Source: Gammaproteobacteria bacterium
GTDB lineage: Bacteria; Pseudomonadota; Gammaproteobacteria; Ga0077536
Reading direction: 5' to 3'
Assembly (NCBI GenBank): GCA_021773835.1
Contig: JAJFJQ010000008.1
Location: 1-64,000, forward strand
DNA: 64,000 bases
In this document: in pieces, positions 16,669 through 25,904 of the stretch
Layout of the letters: the number at the start of each line of letters is the position of its first letter
Position numbering within the stretch: position 1 is the stretch's first letter
The notes under the pieces: generated by a model
Seen by the model: the letters and a program-made list of their open reading frames with translations, nothing else
Database searches by the model: none
What the model was told of the DNA's origin: nothing
Position numbers and translations under genes: made by a program

Positions 16669-17157
16669 ATGAACTGGGACGCGATGTCAGCGATGGCAGA
16701 AATCGTTGGCTCTGCCGGAGTCATCATCACATTGATCTATCTGGTGATTCAAATCAGAGCCAATACAAATGCAATGACGAGAACGGAAGCCCGCGAGGTC
16801 CAGGCTAATTGCATGACCGCCTACTATGCCGTTGCTAATGACAGAGAATTATCCGACATCATCGTTCGCGGAACGAAGGCAATGAACGATCTAGACGACG
16901 TTGAGCGCTATCGCTTCGACCTAGCGGTTGCTGGCTATTTGTTGCCGGTAGAGCAAGCGTTTGCTGCCAGCCGGTCGAATTTATACCTACAAGATGATCT
17001 CGCACCGCTCAAAACGATCGTCAAAGGCATCTTGGATTCGCCCGGCTGCAAGGAATGGTGGGCTGAACGCAAGCAATGGTTCACCCCCACGTTTATCACG
17101 ATGATTGACGGCATCCTCGCCGATGAATCCATCCAAGGCAGTTTCATGCCTAAGTGA
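16669..17157 (+). CDS. Membrane-anchored hypothetical protein, paralogue family A
   Basis: 162 residues. MNWDAMSAMAEIVGSAGVIITLIYLVIQIRANTNA: one membrane helix then Q/E-x-R-x-N, followed by a helical domain. Third complete copy in the window after 1714 and 10836. The same MNWDAI start occurs in a remnant at 3208. Located 35 bases after the DUF1326 gene, so it may share a transcript. Function unknown. Confidence 0.77.
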   Translation: MNWDAMSAMAEIVGSAGVIITLIYLVIQIRANTNAMTRTEAREVQANCMTAYYAVANDRELSDIIVRGTKAMNDLDDVERYRFDLAVAGYLLPVEQAFAASRSNLYLQDDLAPLKTIVKGILDSPGCKEWWAERKQWFTPTFITMIDGILADESIQGSFMPK

Positions 17158-17324
17158 GTTATCGCCTAAAGACCATTAGATAAGGGGACCGGGCGCCGAT
17201 CCGACAGGCAGATCATAATACCTAAGCGCGCAATGTTTGAGGACACCTACAAAAAGCACCGTGAGGAAAACGAAGAAATCGTGACGATTTGCTAATAGTT
17301 CGCGATCCGCGTCGTTATATCTTC

Positions 17325-17343
17325 GTGGGTGTCCTTAAATTTC
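17325..17343 (+). repeat. Direct repeat copy 1
   Basis: GTGGGTGTCCTTAAATTTC; differs from copy 2 (17400-17418) at one position. Confidence 0.65.
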
Positions 17344-17399
17344 CCCTAAATCGCACTTTATTTTCATGGATGATCCTAATTTTCGATGCCTAAATTTCG

Positions 17400-17418
17400 G
17401 TGGGTGTCCCTAAATTTC
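17400..17418 (+). repeat. Direct repeat copy 2
   Basis: GTGGGTGTCCCTAAATTTC; 75 bases downstream of copy 1. Confidence 0.65.
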
Positions 17419-17473
17419 GCTGAGACCAGATTTCGACTACTGGTAACGAAATTCTAGCCCACCGGGGCTTTAA

Positions 17474-18220
17474 TCAATCCAACAATCCGGTCGCCTGACC
17501 GCCGTCGACAAGCAGACCGGTACCGGTGATAAATTTCGCCTGTTGGGAGCACAAAAACGCGACGGCAGCACCGAAGTCATTCGGGTCACCGGTAAGACCC
17601 GCCGGGATCTTGCTCGCCGCTGCCTCTTTGCTTTTCGCGACCTTCGCCGCTCGTTCGGTCCAGTGTGTACCCGGTTGACAGGAATTGACGGTGACGCCAT
17701 CGACGGCTACTTCGCGTGCTGTGATTTTCAAAAAGCTGGTTAGACCAGCTCGCGCGACCGAGCTTGCCATGAGCATTCCGATTGGTTGCTTCACACCAAT
17801 GCTCGTGATCGCACACACCCTACCCCACTGACGCTCACGCATCGCCGGGATTGCTGCACGACACATCTCGATCATGGACAGACAATTCATCTCCAATGCG
17901 AGGCGATAGGCATCTGGTTCGGTGGTGGCGAAGGTACCACGGGGTGGACCGCCGGCGTTGGTGACAAGAATATCGACCCGGCCGAGTTGCTTGGTCGCGG
18001 CATTGATGAATGCGACGCCGCCATCCGCTGACGATACATCCGCCTCGATGGTAATTACCTCACCGGTAATTGCCGCGGCCGCAGCTTGTAAACGTTCCGG
18101 ATCGCGGCCGCAAATAGCGACCCGAACGCCTTCTGCTGCAAGCGCTTTCGCGGCGCCGAAACCTAAGCCCGCCGATCCAGCGGCGACCGCCGCACATTTA
18201 CCTGTGATCCCGAAGTCCAT
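17474..18220 (-). CDS. Short-chain dehydrogenase/reductase, atypical active site
   Basis: 248 residues, Rossmann fold. The cofactor loop AAGSAGLGFGAA, NAGGPP, and C-terminal GTGLLVDGGQATG are typical of classical SDRs. The catalytic Ser is present (ITSIGVKQP) but the Tyr-x3-Lys pair, expected 13 residues later, reads SSVAR. This change is seen in a known atypical SDR group, so NAD(P)-dependent oxidoreduction by the usual mechanism is doubtful. GAAGGG precedes the start. It is the first gene on the minus strand facing the DUF4870 gene 69 bases upstream. Confidence 0.9.
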   Translation of the reverse strand: MDFGITGKCAAVAAGSAGLGFGAAKALAAEGVRVAICGRDPERLQAAAAAITGEVITIEADVSSADGGVAFINAATKQLGRVDILVTNAGGPPRGTFATTEPDAYRLALEMNCLSMIEMCRAAIPAMRERQWGRVCAITSIGVKQPIGMLMASSVARAGLTSFLKITAREVAVDGVTVNSCQPGTHWTERAAKVAKSKEAAASKIPAGLTGDPNDFGAAVAFLCSQQAKFITGTGLLVDGGQATGLLD

Positions 18221-18289
18221 TGTTGTGCCCTTCTCAAAATTGATCCGGCGCCTTTCAACAACGTTCGAATCACATAACGTGTCCGTGGT

Positions 18290-18721
18290 TTATTTGATCA
18301 AGCGCAGGGTAAACGGATATTGATAGGACTCGCCCTCATTTGCTTTCAGGGCCGCGATGATGGTGAAAATGATCCAATAAATAGCCAATGCCGGCAGCAA
18401 CAATAGGCCGATGAATACAAGGATCAACAGTGCACACACGATCCCTATCAGCGCCACGGTGATCTGAAAATTAAGCGCCTCCTTGCCATGTTCGTCAACC
18501 ATGGGAAACTCTTCTTTTTTTATCAGCCATATCACCAGCGGTCCGATGATATTGCCAAACGGGATAAGGAATCCGGCGAACGATGCCAAATGACAACCCA
18601 TGGCCCAGTTGCGCTCTTCCTTGTTCGAATCTGCGCCGCTCGATGGCGCTGCACTCGCTTGCACTTCTTCGGTGGCTGCTACTTCGCTACCGCTGCCTTC
18701 ACTGTTATTTTCTTCACTCAT
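18290..18721 (-). CDS. DUF4870 (Tic20-like) membrane protein
   Basis: 143 residues. A low-complexity acidic N-terminus (1-36) precedes WAMGCHLASFAGFLIPFGNIIGPLVIWLIKK, the DUF4870 signature, then DEHGKEALNFQ and two further helices. About four membrane segments. Function unknown; the family is common in proteobacteria and distantly like chloroplast Tic20. GAGGAGA gives a strong start. Confidence 0.9.
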   Translation of the reverse strand: MSEENNSEGSGSEVAATEEVQASAAPSSGADSNKEERNWAMGCHLASFAGFLIPFGNIIGPLVIWLIKKEEFPMVDEHGKEALNFQITVALIGIVCALLILVFIGLLLLPALAIYWIIFTIIAALKANEGESYQYPFTLRLIK

Positions 18722-18871
18722 TTTCGATTCTCCTCAAAATCGTGAAATACCAGTAAGTTGTCTTGCTGCTGTTGTTAACCCTGTCCCATCTGCGTTATTA
18801 GTTACTGTGGTCTATATGATAAATCAGAAGTGATTCAATGTATTTAGTTTGCCATGGCACCCCAGGCCGGG

Positions 18872-19759
18872 TTAGCGACCGGCGTCAAAGAATGTCCCAT
18901 CCATATTACCGAACTCGCGCTTCGCGGTTCGGATCGCGTCGTTCGCCACATCGGCGAACGGTCGGCTGCGTTGTTGTTCAGAGATTATCTCGATCCCGAA
19001 TGGACCGTCGTAACCGTGTGCTGCCAAAGCGTCGAGAAAGCGTGGGACGTCAAGGTCACCGTCACCACAAAACTTACGATGGTTGAGCGTGTCTTCCAAC
19101 AAGGTCCCACGGATCTCGCTGTCCGCATCATCAATTTCAACATAATTGACGAGTCCACGTGGGATGTTGGCGATGTCGTCGTAAGAGACGCCACCGCGCG
19201 CAAGGTGCCAAATATCGAGAAGTAGACCGCCGTTGTCGCGGCCAGCACCTGTGGCGACGGCCACGGCCGTTTCTATGTCGGTTATATTGCTCCACGGCAT
19301 CAACTCCAGCGAGACCGATGTGCCCACGGCTGCGGCGCGGTCGCACAAGCCGGCAAAGCGCTCGGCCATGCGCTCGATGGGCCACTCCGTCGCATTCATA
19401 TCGGGGCCAACCTTTAGGTGCCGAATGTCTAATTGCGCTGCCGCCTCAAGCATATCGCTGAACACAACTTCAGATTCCGCAAGCTCATCGCCGTCGGCGA
19501 TCCACCCCACCAAGAACTCGAGTTCCAGGTATTTCATACCGTGGTCGGCAAGCATCGAACGGATGGTTGCGAAGTCATAGCGTTTGCGGATACTCAGCAA
19601 ATCAGAGCGCATCAGGCCAATGCCGGCGTACCCCGCTTTGGCCGCTACGGCTAGCCGGTCGCGTAGATCATGCGAACTTGCTTCTTGATCCGGTGGTCCG
19701 AGTGGTACGACATCACCCGCCAAGGTCCAGTAGCTTGCGATAAATTCTGGTGAGCTCAT
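18872..19759 (-). CDS. Sugar-phosphate isomerase/epimerase (xylose isomerase-like TIM barrel)
   Basis: 295 residues of the AP-endonuclease-2 fold. Metal-ligand residues are visible in order: LELEFLVGW, HLKVGPD, VSLELMPWSN (Glu), GLLLDIWHLARGG (Asp-x2-His), VNYVEIDDAD, and FGIEIISEQQ (Glu). The family isomerises or epimerises keto sugars or related hydroxyketones. Substrate unknown. It lies between a DUF4870 gene and a CoA-transferase, both on the same strand, the latter 89 bases upstream. Confidence 0.9.
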   Translation of the reverse strand: MSSPEFIASYWTLAGDVVPLGPPDQEASSHDLRDRLAVAAKAGYAGIGLMRSDLLSIRKRYDFATIRSMLADHGMKYLELEFLVGWIADGDELAESEVVFSDMLEAAAQLDIRHLKVGPDMNATEWPIERMAERFAGLCDRAAAVGTSVSLELMPWSNITDIETAVAVATGAGRDNGGLLLDIWHLARGGVSYDDIANIPRGLVNYVEIDDADSEIRGTLLEDTLNHRKFCGDGDLDVPRFLDALAAHGYDGPFGIEIISEQQRSRPFADVANDAIRTAKREFGNMDGTFFDAGR

Positions 19760-19848
19760 TGTTTAATCATCGCTAATGTTAAGTCTGCACTTTATACACG
19801 TTTCTAAGCGTTGTGTTGATATATACACACTGCGTCCGGACGACAATT

Positions 19849-21066
19849 TCAGCCAGAAATGACCTTCGTCGCTGCAAATCGATCAATCTCGACCTGTGAA
19901 TACCCGAGGTCGCTTAACACTTCTGCGTTGTGCTGCCCTAGCAAAGGCGCGACTGGCGGTTCGGTTTCCGCTACACCGTGAAATTTTGCACCGCTTCGGG
20001 GTTGCCTCACGCGTCCGAGGCCAGGCTGCTCGTACTCCCGAATGATATCGTCGGCAACAACCTGCGGGTGGGTCAACATTTCGGTGCGGCTCAGCACAGG
20101 TGCACACGGTACGGCGAAGCGATCGAGGCGTGCCAACCATTCTTCGTTAGTCTTGGTCGCGATAATGGCCGCGGTTGCCGCCAAGCGCTCTTGCGCATTT
20201 TTGAATCTAAGTTGAGTAGTTTTAAATCGCGGATCGATGATCCACTCCGGTTTGTCCAATGCGCGGCATAAGCCGTCCCACTCTTTGTCGGACATGGCGC
20301 CGGTCGTGATATACCCATCTTGCGTTTTGAAGATAAGTTCTTTGACCGGCTGACCGAAGACAGGCTCTCGATCGTCGTCGACTAATGTCTGGTTAACCAT
20401 GCCTTCCGGCCACAGATAGGCGATGGTGGCATTGAGCATGGCGATCTCAACGTGCTGCCCGATCCCGGTTCGTGCTCGACCTAATAGCGCCGCGGTGATC
20501 GCCTGTGCGGCAGTGAGCGCCGTTGTTTTGTCTGGAATCACCGTACGCACCATTCGGGGGCGGCCGTCCTCGGCATCAGCTTGAATCTCGGTGAGTCCGG
20601 ATAGCGCTTGGACAACCGGATCATAGACGCGCTTGTTGGCATAGGGACCTTGATCACCGAAGCCACTGATCGAGACATAGATGATGTCGTCCCGCAGCGC
20701 GCGAACGGAATCAAGGCCGAAGCCAAGTTTATCCATCACACCGGGGCGGAAATTTTGGACGAGGACATCGGCGGTTTTGATCAACCGGGACACAACTTCG
20801 CTGCCTTCTTTGGTCTTGATATCCAACGCAATTCCCCGCTTACCCCGGTTCGCATTGAGGAAAAAGGTGCTCATGGCATCGCCGCCGACGCCCAATTTAC
20901 GTGTGATGTCACCGGTTAGCGGCTCAACTTTGATGACCTCAGCGCCTTGGTCAGCCAGTAGCATCGTCGCCGCAGGTCCGGAGAGCACCTGGCTTAGATC
21001 AACGATGCGGTAGCCGGTAAGCGGGCCGCCGTCACGGGTGACATTGGTATCCATAGTTAATCTCAT
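19849..21066 (-). CDS. CaiB/BaiF-type (family III) CoA-transferase
   Basis: 405 residues (401 if Met5 at 21054 is used). YRIVDLSQVLSGPAATMLLADQGAEVIKVEP is the N-terminal family motif; VLVQNFRPGVMDKLGFGLD, ISGFGDQGPY, and TTALTAAQAITAALLGRAR follow. It transfers CoA between carboxylates through a conserved Asp. The sugar isomerase gene follows 89 bases downstream. Divergent from the methyltransferase gene. Confidence 0.93.
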   Translation of the reverse strand: MRLTMDTNVTRDGGPLTGYRIVDLSQVLSGPAATMLLADQGAEVIKVEPLTGDITRKLGVGGDAMSTFFLNANRGKRGIALDIKTKEGSEVVSRLIKTADVLVQNFRPGVMDKLGFGLDSVRALRDDIIYVSISGFGDQGPYANKRVYDPVVQALSGLTEIQADAEDGRPRMVRTVIPDKTTALTAAQAITAALLGRARTGIGQHVEIAMLNATIAYLWPEGMVNQTLVDDDREPVFGQPVKELIFKTQDGYITTGAMSDKEWDGLCRALDKPEWIIDPRFKTTQLRFKNAQERLAATAAIIATKTNEEWLARLDRFAVPCAPVLSRTEMLTHPQVVADDIIREYEQPGLGRVRQPRSGAKFHGVAETEPPVAPLLGQHNAEVLSDLGYSQVEIDRFAATKVISG

Positions 21067-21168
21067 GCTAACGATGCAGTTGCGATGACATAGATCTACT
21101 TCAACAGAAGCAACACTACCAGCGTTTTGGATCTTGAATACGGTGTCGATCGATGCGAACTTGCACCG

Positions 21169-21834
21169 ATGACGAATGCGAATTCGGAACCGCTGCCACC
21201 CGCGTTATTCGATCGACTCGATAACGCACCCGATCGGCTATTCTATTTACAACCGCGCTTCGTCGCGCACATCGACGAGGCAACGATCGCGGCCCTAACG
21301 AGCTTCTACGGCGAAAGACTATATGAAGGTGCGGCGGTACTGGATCTGATGTCGTCTTGGATATCACACCTACCGGCAACACCCCAACTCGCGCGTGTGG
21401 CAGGACTTGGGATGAACGCCGCAGAACTGGCTGAAAATCCTCGTTTGGACGATCACGTGGTGCATGACCTCAACGCCGATCAAGCCCTACCGTATGCGAG
21501 CGACGCGTTCGATTTTGTAATGATAGCGGTGTCAATTCAGTATCTGGTACAACCGATCGAGGTCTTTAAGGAAATCGCACGAGTACTCCGCATCGGTGGT
21601 CAGTTGATCATTTCCACGTCTCACCGTTGTTTTCCAACGAAAGCGATCCGAGCGTTTCACGAACACAGCGTCAAAGATCGGATCGGGCTCATTGCCGAAT
21701 ACATCCGCCGCACCGGTGGCTTCGGTGATCCGGAATTGATCGACCGTTCTCCGCAGGGTGCGGATCCGCTATGGCTGGTCTGCGCCACGCGTTGTGCGCA
21801 ACGTGTTAATCGACACAAAGATAGTATTGAATAA
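21169..21834 (+). CDS. SAM-dependent methyltransferase-like protein
   Basis: 221 residues. VLDLMSSWISHLP fits motif I of class I methyltransferases but lacks the usual Gly-rich GxGxG, which is also true of one known uncharacterised group. DLNADQALPYASDAFDFVMIAVSIQYL and IARVLRIGGQLIISTSHRCFPTKA are motifs III-V. Substrate unknown. The ATG at 21169 is preferred over a TTG at 21127. Confidence 0.85.
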   Translation: MTNANSEPLPPALFDRLDNAPDRLFYLQPRFVAHIDEATIAALTSFYGERLYEGAAVLDLMSSWISHLPATPQLARVAGLGMNAAELAENPRLDDHVVHDLNADQALPYASDAFDFVMIAVSIQYLVQPIEVFKEIARVLRIGGQLIISTSHRCFPTKAIRAFHEHSVKDRIGLIAEYIRRTGGFGDPELIDRSPQGADPLWLVCATRCAQRVNRHKDSIE

Positions 21835-21882
21835 ATTGATACCTGATAATCTTGCAATGAATAACCGCGAGCAGAAACGATT

Positions 21883-22524
21883 ATGGAATTAAACGAAATC
21901 ATGCGGACCAACGGCACCTGCCGATTCTATAAACCTGATCCGGTTTCCGACGAGATACTGGCGAAGGTGCTCGACGCCGCACGCTGGGGGCCAAGCGGTG
22001 GAAATAGGCAACCGTTGCGTTTTATTGCCGTTCGCGACCAGAAGAAAAAAACCGCGCTGAAAAATCTCTATTTACCGATCTGGAACTCATATCTCGAGGG
22101 CGTTAACGCGGGAAAAAATCGGGTCGGCGGGCGAGCGAAAATTATAGACGACGCCGACTATTTCGCTAATCACCTGGATGAAGTTCCGATACAGCTTGTC
22201 GTCTGCGCGCGCCTCGATGACGTACACCCGACTGATGTCGAATTAGATCGTTTAAGTATTGTCGGCGGCGCGTCGATTTATCCAGCGGTGCAGAATGTGT
22301 TGTTAGCGGCACGCGAGTGCGGATTAGGTACAGCGTTGACGACGTTGTTGTGCGTTGTTGAACCTCAAGTCAAAGCGCTGCTTGGCATCCCAGAGGATGT
22401 CTCAACCGCCGCCATGGTTACGATAGGCTGGCCTGTAAACGCGTTTCCGAAAAAACTCACGCGCCGACCACTAGCTGAGTTTGCCTTCACCGACCATTAC
22501 AACGAGGGTGCGATTGAATCGTAG
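21883..22524 (+). CDS. Nitroreductase-family flavoprotein
   Basis: 213 residues. FMN-binding features: TCRFYKPDPVSDEILAKVLDAARWGPSGGNRQPLRF, then YPAVQNVLLAARECGLGTALTT, and ALLGIPEDVSTAAMVTIGWP. Members reduce nitro groups, quinones or enones with NAD(P)H. It lies 48 bases after the methyltransferase and 120 bases before the ThDP enzyme, all on the plus strand. Confidence 0.93.
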   Translation: MELNEIMRTNGTCRFYKPDPVSDEILAKVLDAARWGPSGGNRQPLRFIAVRDQKKKTALKNLYLPIWNSYLEGVNAGKNRVGGRAKIIDDADYFANHLDEVPIQLVVCARLDDVHPTDVELDRLSIVGGASIYPAVQNVLLAARECGLGTALTTLLCVVEPQVKALLGIPEDVSTAAMVTIGWPVNAFPKKLTRRPLAEFAFTDHYNEGAIES

Positions 22525-22644
22525 GCGACAGCCATCGCGCCGCGACCGGCTGAAGCATCGCCCTACGCTGGGGGCGATCTAGCCTGCGCCTCATTTGTCC
22601 CATCGTGATAGCATCGTTGGTCCTTTAAATCAGAGGATCAGTGA

Positions 22645-24294
22645 ATGAGCGTTCATGGCGGAAAGCTCGCGGCCAAGGCGTTAAAACAGGCTGGCGTTGA
22701 GTGCATTTTTACCCTAAGTGGTGGCCACGTAATGGCTATCTACGACGGCTGCATCGATGAGGGAATCAAGGTCGTCGACGTGCGTCACGAGCAGGCCGCT
22801 GTCCATGCCGCCGATGCTTGGAGCCGCTTAAATCCCGGAAAAGTCGGCTGCGCTGTACTCACCGCGGGCCCCGGAGTCACCGATGGCGTCACTGGCGTCG
22901 CGAACGCCTGGCGCGCGAATAGTCCCATTTTGGTCATCGGCGGCCAGGGTCCACTGAACAATCATCGACGCGGTTCATTACAGGAGATGGACCACGTGGC
23001 GGTGATGAAACCCATCACGAAGTGGGCCGACACCTGCTACGCCACCGAGCGCATCCCCGAATATATTGAAATGGGGATCCGCCAAGCAGTCTCTGGTAAT
23101 CCTGGCCCCGCGTTTCTTGAGATCCCAATGGACATACTGGGTGCGGAAGTGGAGTTGGATCAGATCCGCTTTCCGACGATCCGCACCGTGCCACCACTGG
23201 TGTTGCCGGCGCAGCCAGACATCGATGAGGCGCTCGACATTCTCGCAGGCGCACAACGTCCCGTCATGATGGTTGGAACGAGCGTGAAGTGGTCGAACGC
23301 GGCCAGTGCTGTACAAAACTTTATTGAACGTGTGCACATCCCAACATTTGTGAACGGCATGGGACGTGGTGCCGTGAAGCCCGGCACACCGGAGCTCCTA
23401 AACCGGGTACGTAAAGACGCAATTAAACAATGCGATGTGTTCGTGTGCGCGGGAGTACTGCTCGACTTTCGCTTGGCCTATGGAAATACGATCCCCGCGG
23501 ATGCAAAAATTATCCAAGTGGAAATCGAAAACGAATTGATCGGGACAAACCGCTCTGCAGATGCCGCGGTGGTCGGAAATATCGCGGCATCATTCGACGC
23601 GCTCACGGCATCGATCGATACGGGCAGCGCTAAATTGGATTACAGCGCATGGTGTGAAACCTTAATCGCGAAAGAAGCGCAAATGGAAGCAGCGTTTGCG
23701 GCCGAACTCAATTCTGACGAAGTACCCATCGACCCTTTACGTCTGTGTCGCGAAATCCGCGACTTTGTCGCCGACAAGGATGTGATCCTGATCGGCGACG
23801 GCGGCGACATTGTTGCCCAAGCATCTAAAGTGTTGCCGGTTCCCGAAGAAAACTGCTGGATGGACCCCGGCCCGCTCGGGACCTTGGGCGTTGGCATGCC
23901 ATTCGCGCTCGCGGCGCAGCTCGCGAAACCGGACAAACGCGTATTGATCATTTACGGCGATGGCGCGTTTGGTTTAAATGGCTTCGAATACGATACGGCC
24001 GTGCGTTTCGGTCTACCGATCGTTGGCATCGTTGGGGTCGACGGCGCGTGGGGACAAATGGTGCGGCCACAAGCCCAGTTCTATGGCAAGGACCGAATAA
24101 TCGCGACTAAACTCAACTACACCCGCTATGACAAAATAGTCGAGGCGATGGGCGGCCATGGCGAGTATTGTGAACGTCCTGAGGAGATCGGACCGGCACT
24201 TGCGCGCGCATTTGCAGCTGGGAAACCCGCCCTAGTGAACGTTGTGATGCGGCAAGATGTCGAAACTGGTATGAAGGGTAGCACCTACACCTAA
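22645..24294 (+). CDS. Thiamine-diphosphate enzyme (acetolactate synthase / oxalyl-CoA or hydroxyacyl-CoA lyase-like)
   Basis: 549 residues with the three ThDP domains. Residues 1-170 include VVDVRHEQAAVHAADAWSR, with the catalytic Glu of the activation network, and AVLTAGPGVTDGVTG. The central domain has the MVGTSVKWS fold. The ThDP motif is GDGAFGLNGFEYDTAVRFG, about 437-456. The overall pattern is closer to acetolactate synthase and 2-hydroxyacyl-CoA lyase than to pyruvate decarboxylase. With CoA-transferases and an acyl-CoA dehydrogenase nearby, a CoA-linked lyase is plausible but not shown. AGAGGA precedes the start. Confidence 0.9.
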   Translation: MSVHGGKLAAKALKQAGVECIFTLSGGHVMAIYDGCIDEGIKVVDVRHEQAAVHAADAWSRLNPGKVGCAVLTAGPGVTDGVTGVANAWRANSPILVIGGQGPLNNHRRGSLQEMDHVAVMKPITKWADTCYATERIPEYIEMGIRQAVSGNPGPAFLEIPMDILGAEVELDQIRFPTIRTVPPLVLPAQPDIDEALDILAGAQRPVMMVGTSVKWSNAASAVQNFIERVHIPTFVNGMGRGAVKPGTPELLNRVRKDAIKQCDVFVCAGVLLDFRLAYGNTIPADAKIIQVEIENELIGTNRSADAAVVGNIAASFDALTASIDTGSAKLDYSAWCETLIAKEAQMEAAFAAELNSDEVPIDPLRLCREIRDFVADKDVILIGDGGDIVAQASKVLPVPEENCWMDPGPLGTLGVGMPFALAAQLAKPDKRVLIIYGDGAFGLNGFEYDTAVRFGLPIVGIVGVDGAWGQMVRPQAQFYGKDRIIATKLNYTRYDKIVEAMGGHGEYCERPEEIGPALARAFAAGKPALVNVVMRQDVETGMKGSTYT

Positions 24295-24335
24295 GCGTTA
24301 GGGCCCAATGCCAACAAGTTGTATGGTGGAAGCAG

Positions 24336-25766
24336 ATGTCTGCAGTAAGCTCACCGGCAAAATCGATTCACGAACTTCCTGGCCCTAAGGGCCTGCCGTT
24401 GGTCGGCAATTTGTTCCAGATCGACCTCTCGATATTTCACCAACAACTTGAGCGTTGGTGCGACGAACTCGGACCGATTTTCAAGATTAAAATGGGCAGC
24501 GCCGCCATCGCGGTAATTGCCGATCCCGAGATCATCAATCAAATCCTGCGAGATAGACCGACGACTTGGCGACGTCGGCGCACGATCGAAAACGTGATCG
24601 CTGAAATGGGTTTCAACGGCGTGTTCTCATCCGAGGGTGAACGCTGGCGGCGGCAACGAAAGGTCGTTGCACTGGCATTAAATAGCGCCCACCTGAATCA
24701 ATTCTTTCCAAAGATGTTGGCAACTACCGAACGGTTGATGCGACGCTGGGAGGCGGCCGCCGCTAGCGGCGAGAGCGTCGATCTGTGTCGCGATGTGATG
24801 CGTTATACGGTGGACATCACCACGCAACTCGCCTTCGGGGTCAACGTCAACACGCTGGAAACCGACGGACCGGTGATCCAACAACAACTCGACAAAGTCT
24901 TTCCAATGATTGGCAAAAGAATGAACGCGCCTTTTCCGTATTGGCGTTATTTTCGCGGGCCAAAGGATCGAGAGTTAGAGCAAGCGATTGCGGGGATTGA
25001 GGAGACGGTCAATGGCTTCATAACAGATTGTCGCCAACGGATGCGCGATCAGCCGGAGCTGTATGAGGCACCCACCAATTTCCTCGAAGCGATAATCGCG
25101 GCGCAAACCGCAGAACAAGGGGAGAACTTTGGCGACGATGAGATCTACGCAAACGTCGTGACCTTACTGCTGGCGGGCGAAGACACGACGGCCAACACGA
25201 TCGCGTGGGCGGGTCATTACTTTATGGAGTTTCCGGAATACTTAGAGCAAGTACGTGCCGAAGTCGACGCGCTTTGCGGGACTGCACGGTCATTGACTGA
25301 GCACAAACAACTATCGGAACTACCATATCTCGAGGCATTCGCAAATGAGACGATGCGCTTAAAACCCGTCGGGCCGTTGTTTCCAATGGAACCGAACGAA
25401 GACGTAGAGCTACTCGGCTATCAGATCCCCAAGCGTACGCCGGTGATCGCACTAACCCGGCACATAGCTATAAACTCATCTAATTTTGGCAAGCCCGACA
25501 CGTTCAATCCAGAGCGCTGGCTGAAATCCAGCGAGGTCGATCTGGCGCCACACAACACCCAAGCATTTCTGCCGTTTGGCACCGGCCCGCGCTTTTGCCC
25601 CGGACGCAATCTAGCGCTCGCGGAAATAAAAATGGCGCTTGCCATGTTGTGCCGTAACTTTGACCTAACACCGAGTGATCCGAACGTCCCGGTCAAAGAA
25701 AAACTTGCCTTTGCGATGCTTCCAATGAATCTTAAGGTTCGATTTTCTCGTCGGAAGCAGAATTAG
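24336..25766 (+). CDS. Cytochrome P450
   Basis: 476 residues. All P450 marks are present: proline-rich LPGPKGLPLVGNL near the N-terminus, I-helix LLLAGEDTTANTIAWA, ExxR in ETMRLKPVGP, PERF-like NPERWLKS, and heme loop PFGTGPRFCPGRNLALAE with axial Cys near residue 420. No membrane anchor, so a soluble bacterial monooxygenase. Electron partners are not adjacent. It follows the ThDP gene by 41 bases and probably shares its transcript. Substrate unknown. Confidence 0.96.
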   Translation: MSAVSSPAKSIHELPGPKGLPLVGNLFQIDLSIFHQQLERWCDELGPIFKIKMGSAAIAVIADPEIINQILRDRPTTWRRRRTIENVIAEMGFNGVFSSEGERWRRQRKVVALALNSAHLNQFFPKMLATTERLMRRWEAAAASGESVDLCRDVMRYTVDITTQLAFGVNVNTLETDGPVIQQQLDKVFPMIGKRMNAPFPYWRYFRGPKDRELEQAIAGIEETVNGFITDCRQRMRDQPELYEAPTNFLEAIIAAQTAEQGENFGDDEIYANVVTLLLAGEDTTANTIAWAGHYFMEFPEYLEQVRAEVDALCGTARSLTEHKQLSELPYLEAFANETMRLKPVGPLFPMEPNEDVELLGYQIPKRTPVIALTRHIAINSSNFGKPDTFNPERWLKSSEVDLAPHNTQAFLPFGTGPRFCPGRNLALAEIKMALAMLCRNFDLTPSDPNVPVKEKLAFAMLPMNLKVRFSRRKQN

Positions 25767-25904
25767 ACAGCTCGCGATTTAGCCGCCCGCACAGTTTTAG
25801 CTGGAAACGCTCAAGAACATACCTGCGGCCGCAAAATTACCGCGGCACTATCGCACCGAACGCCCAAGATCCGTCATACTGCGTGGTCACAATGGAGAAT
25901 GCCT

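Larger units (their letters stand above)
17158..17473. other. Non-coding spacer with a 19-bp direct repeat
   Basis: 316 bases, convergent between the paralogue-A gene and an SDR. It contains two copies of GTGGGTGTCCYTAAATTTC 75 bases apart and related CCTAAAT pieces between them. I see no ORF. The motif resembles flanks of REP-type or decayed mobile elements, but no transposase is present. Confidence 0.5.
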
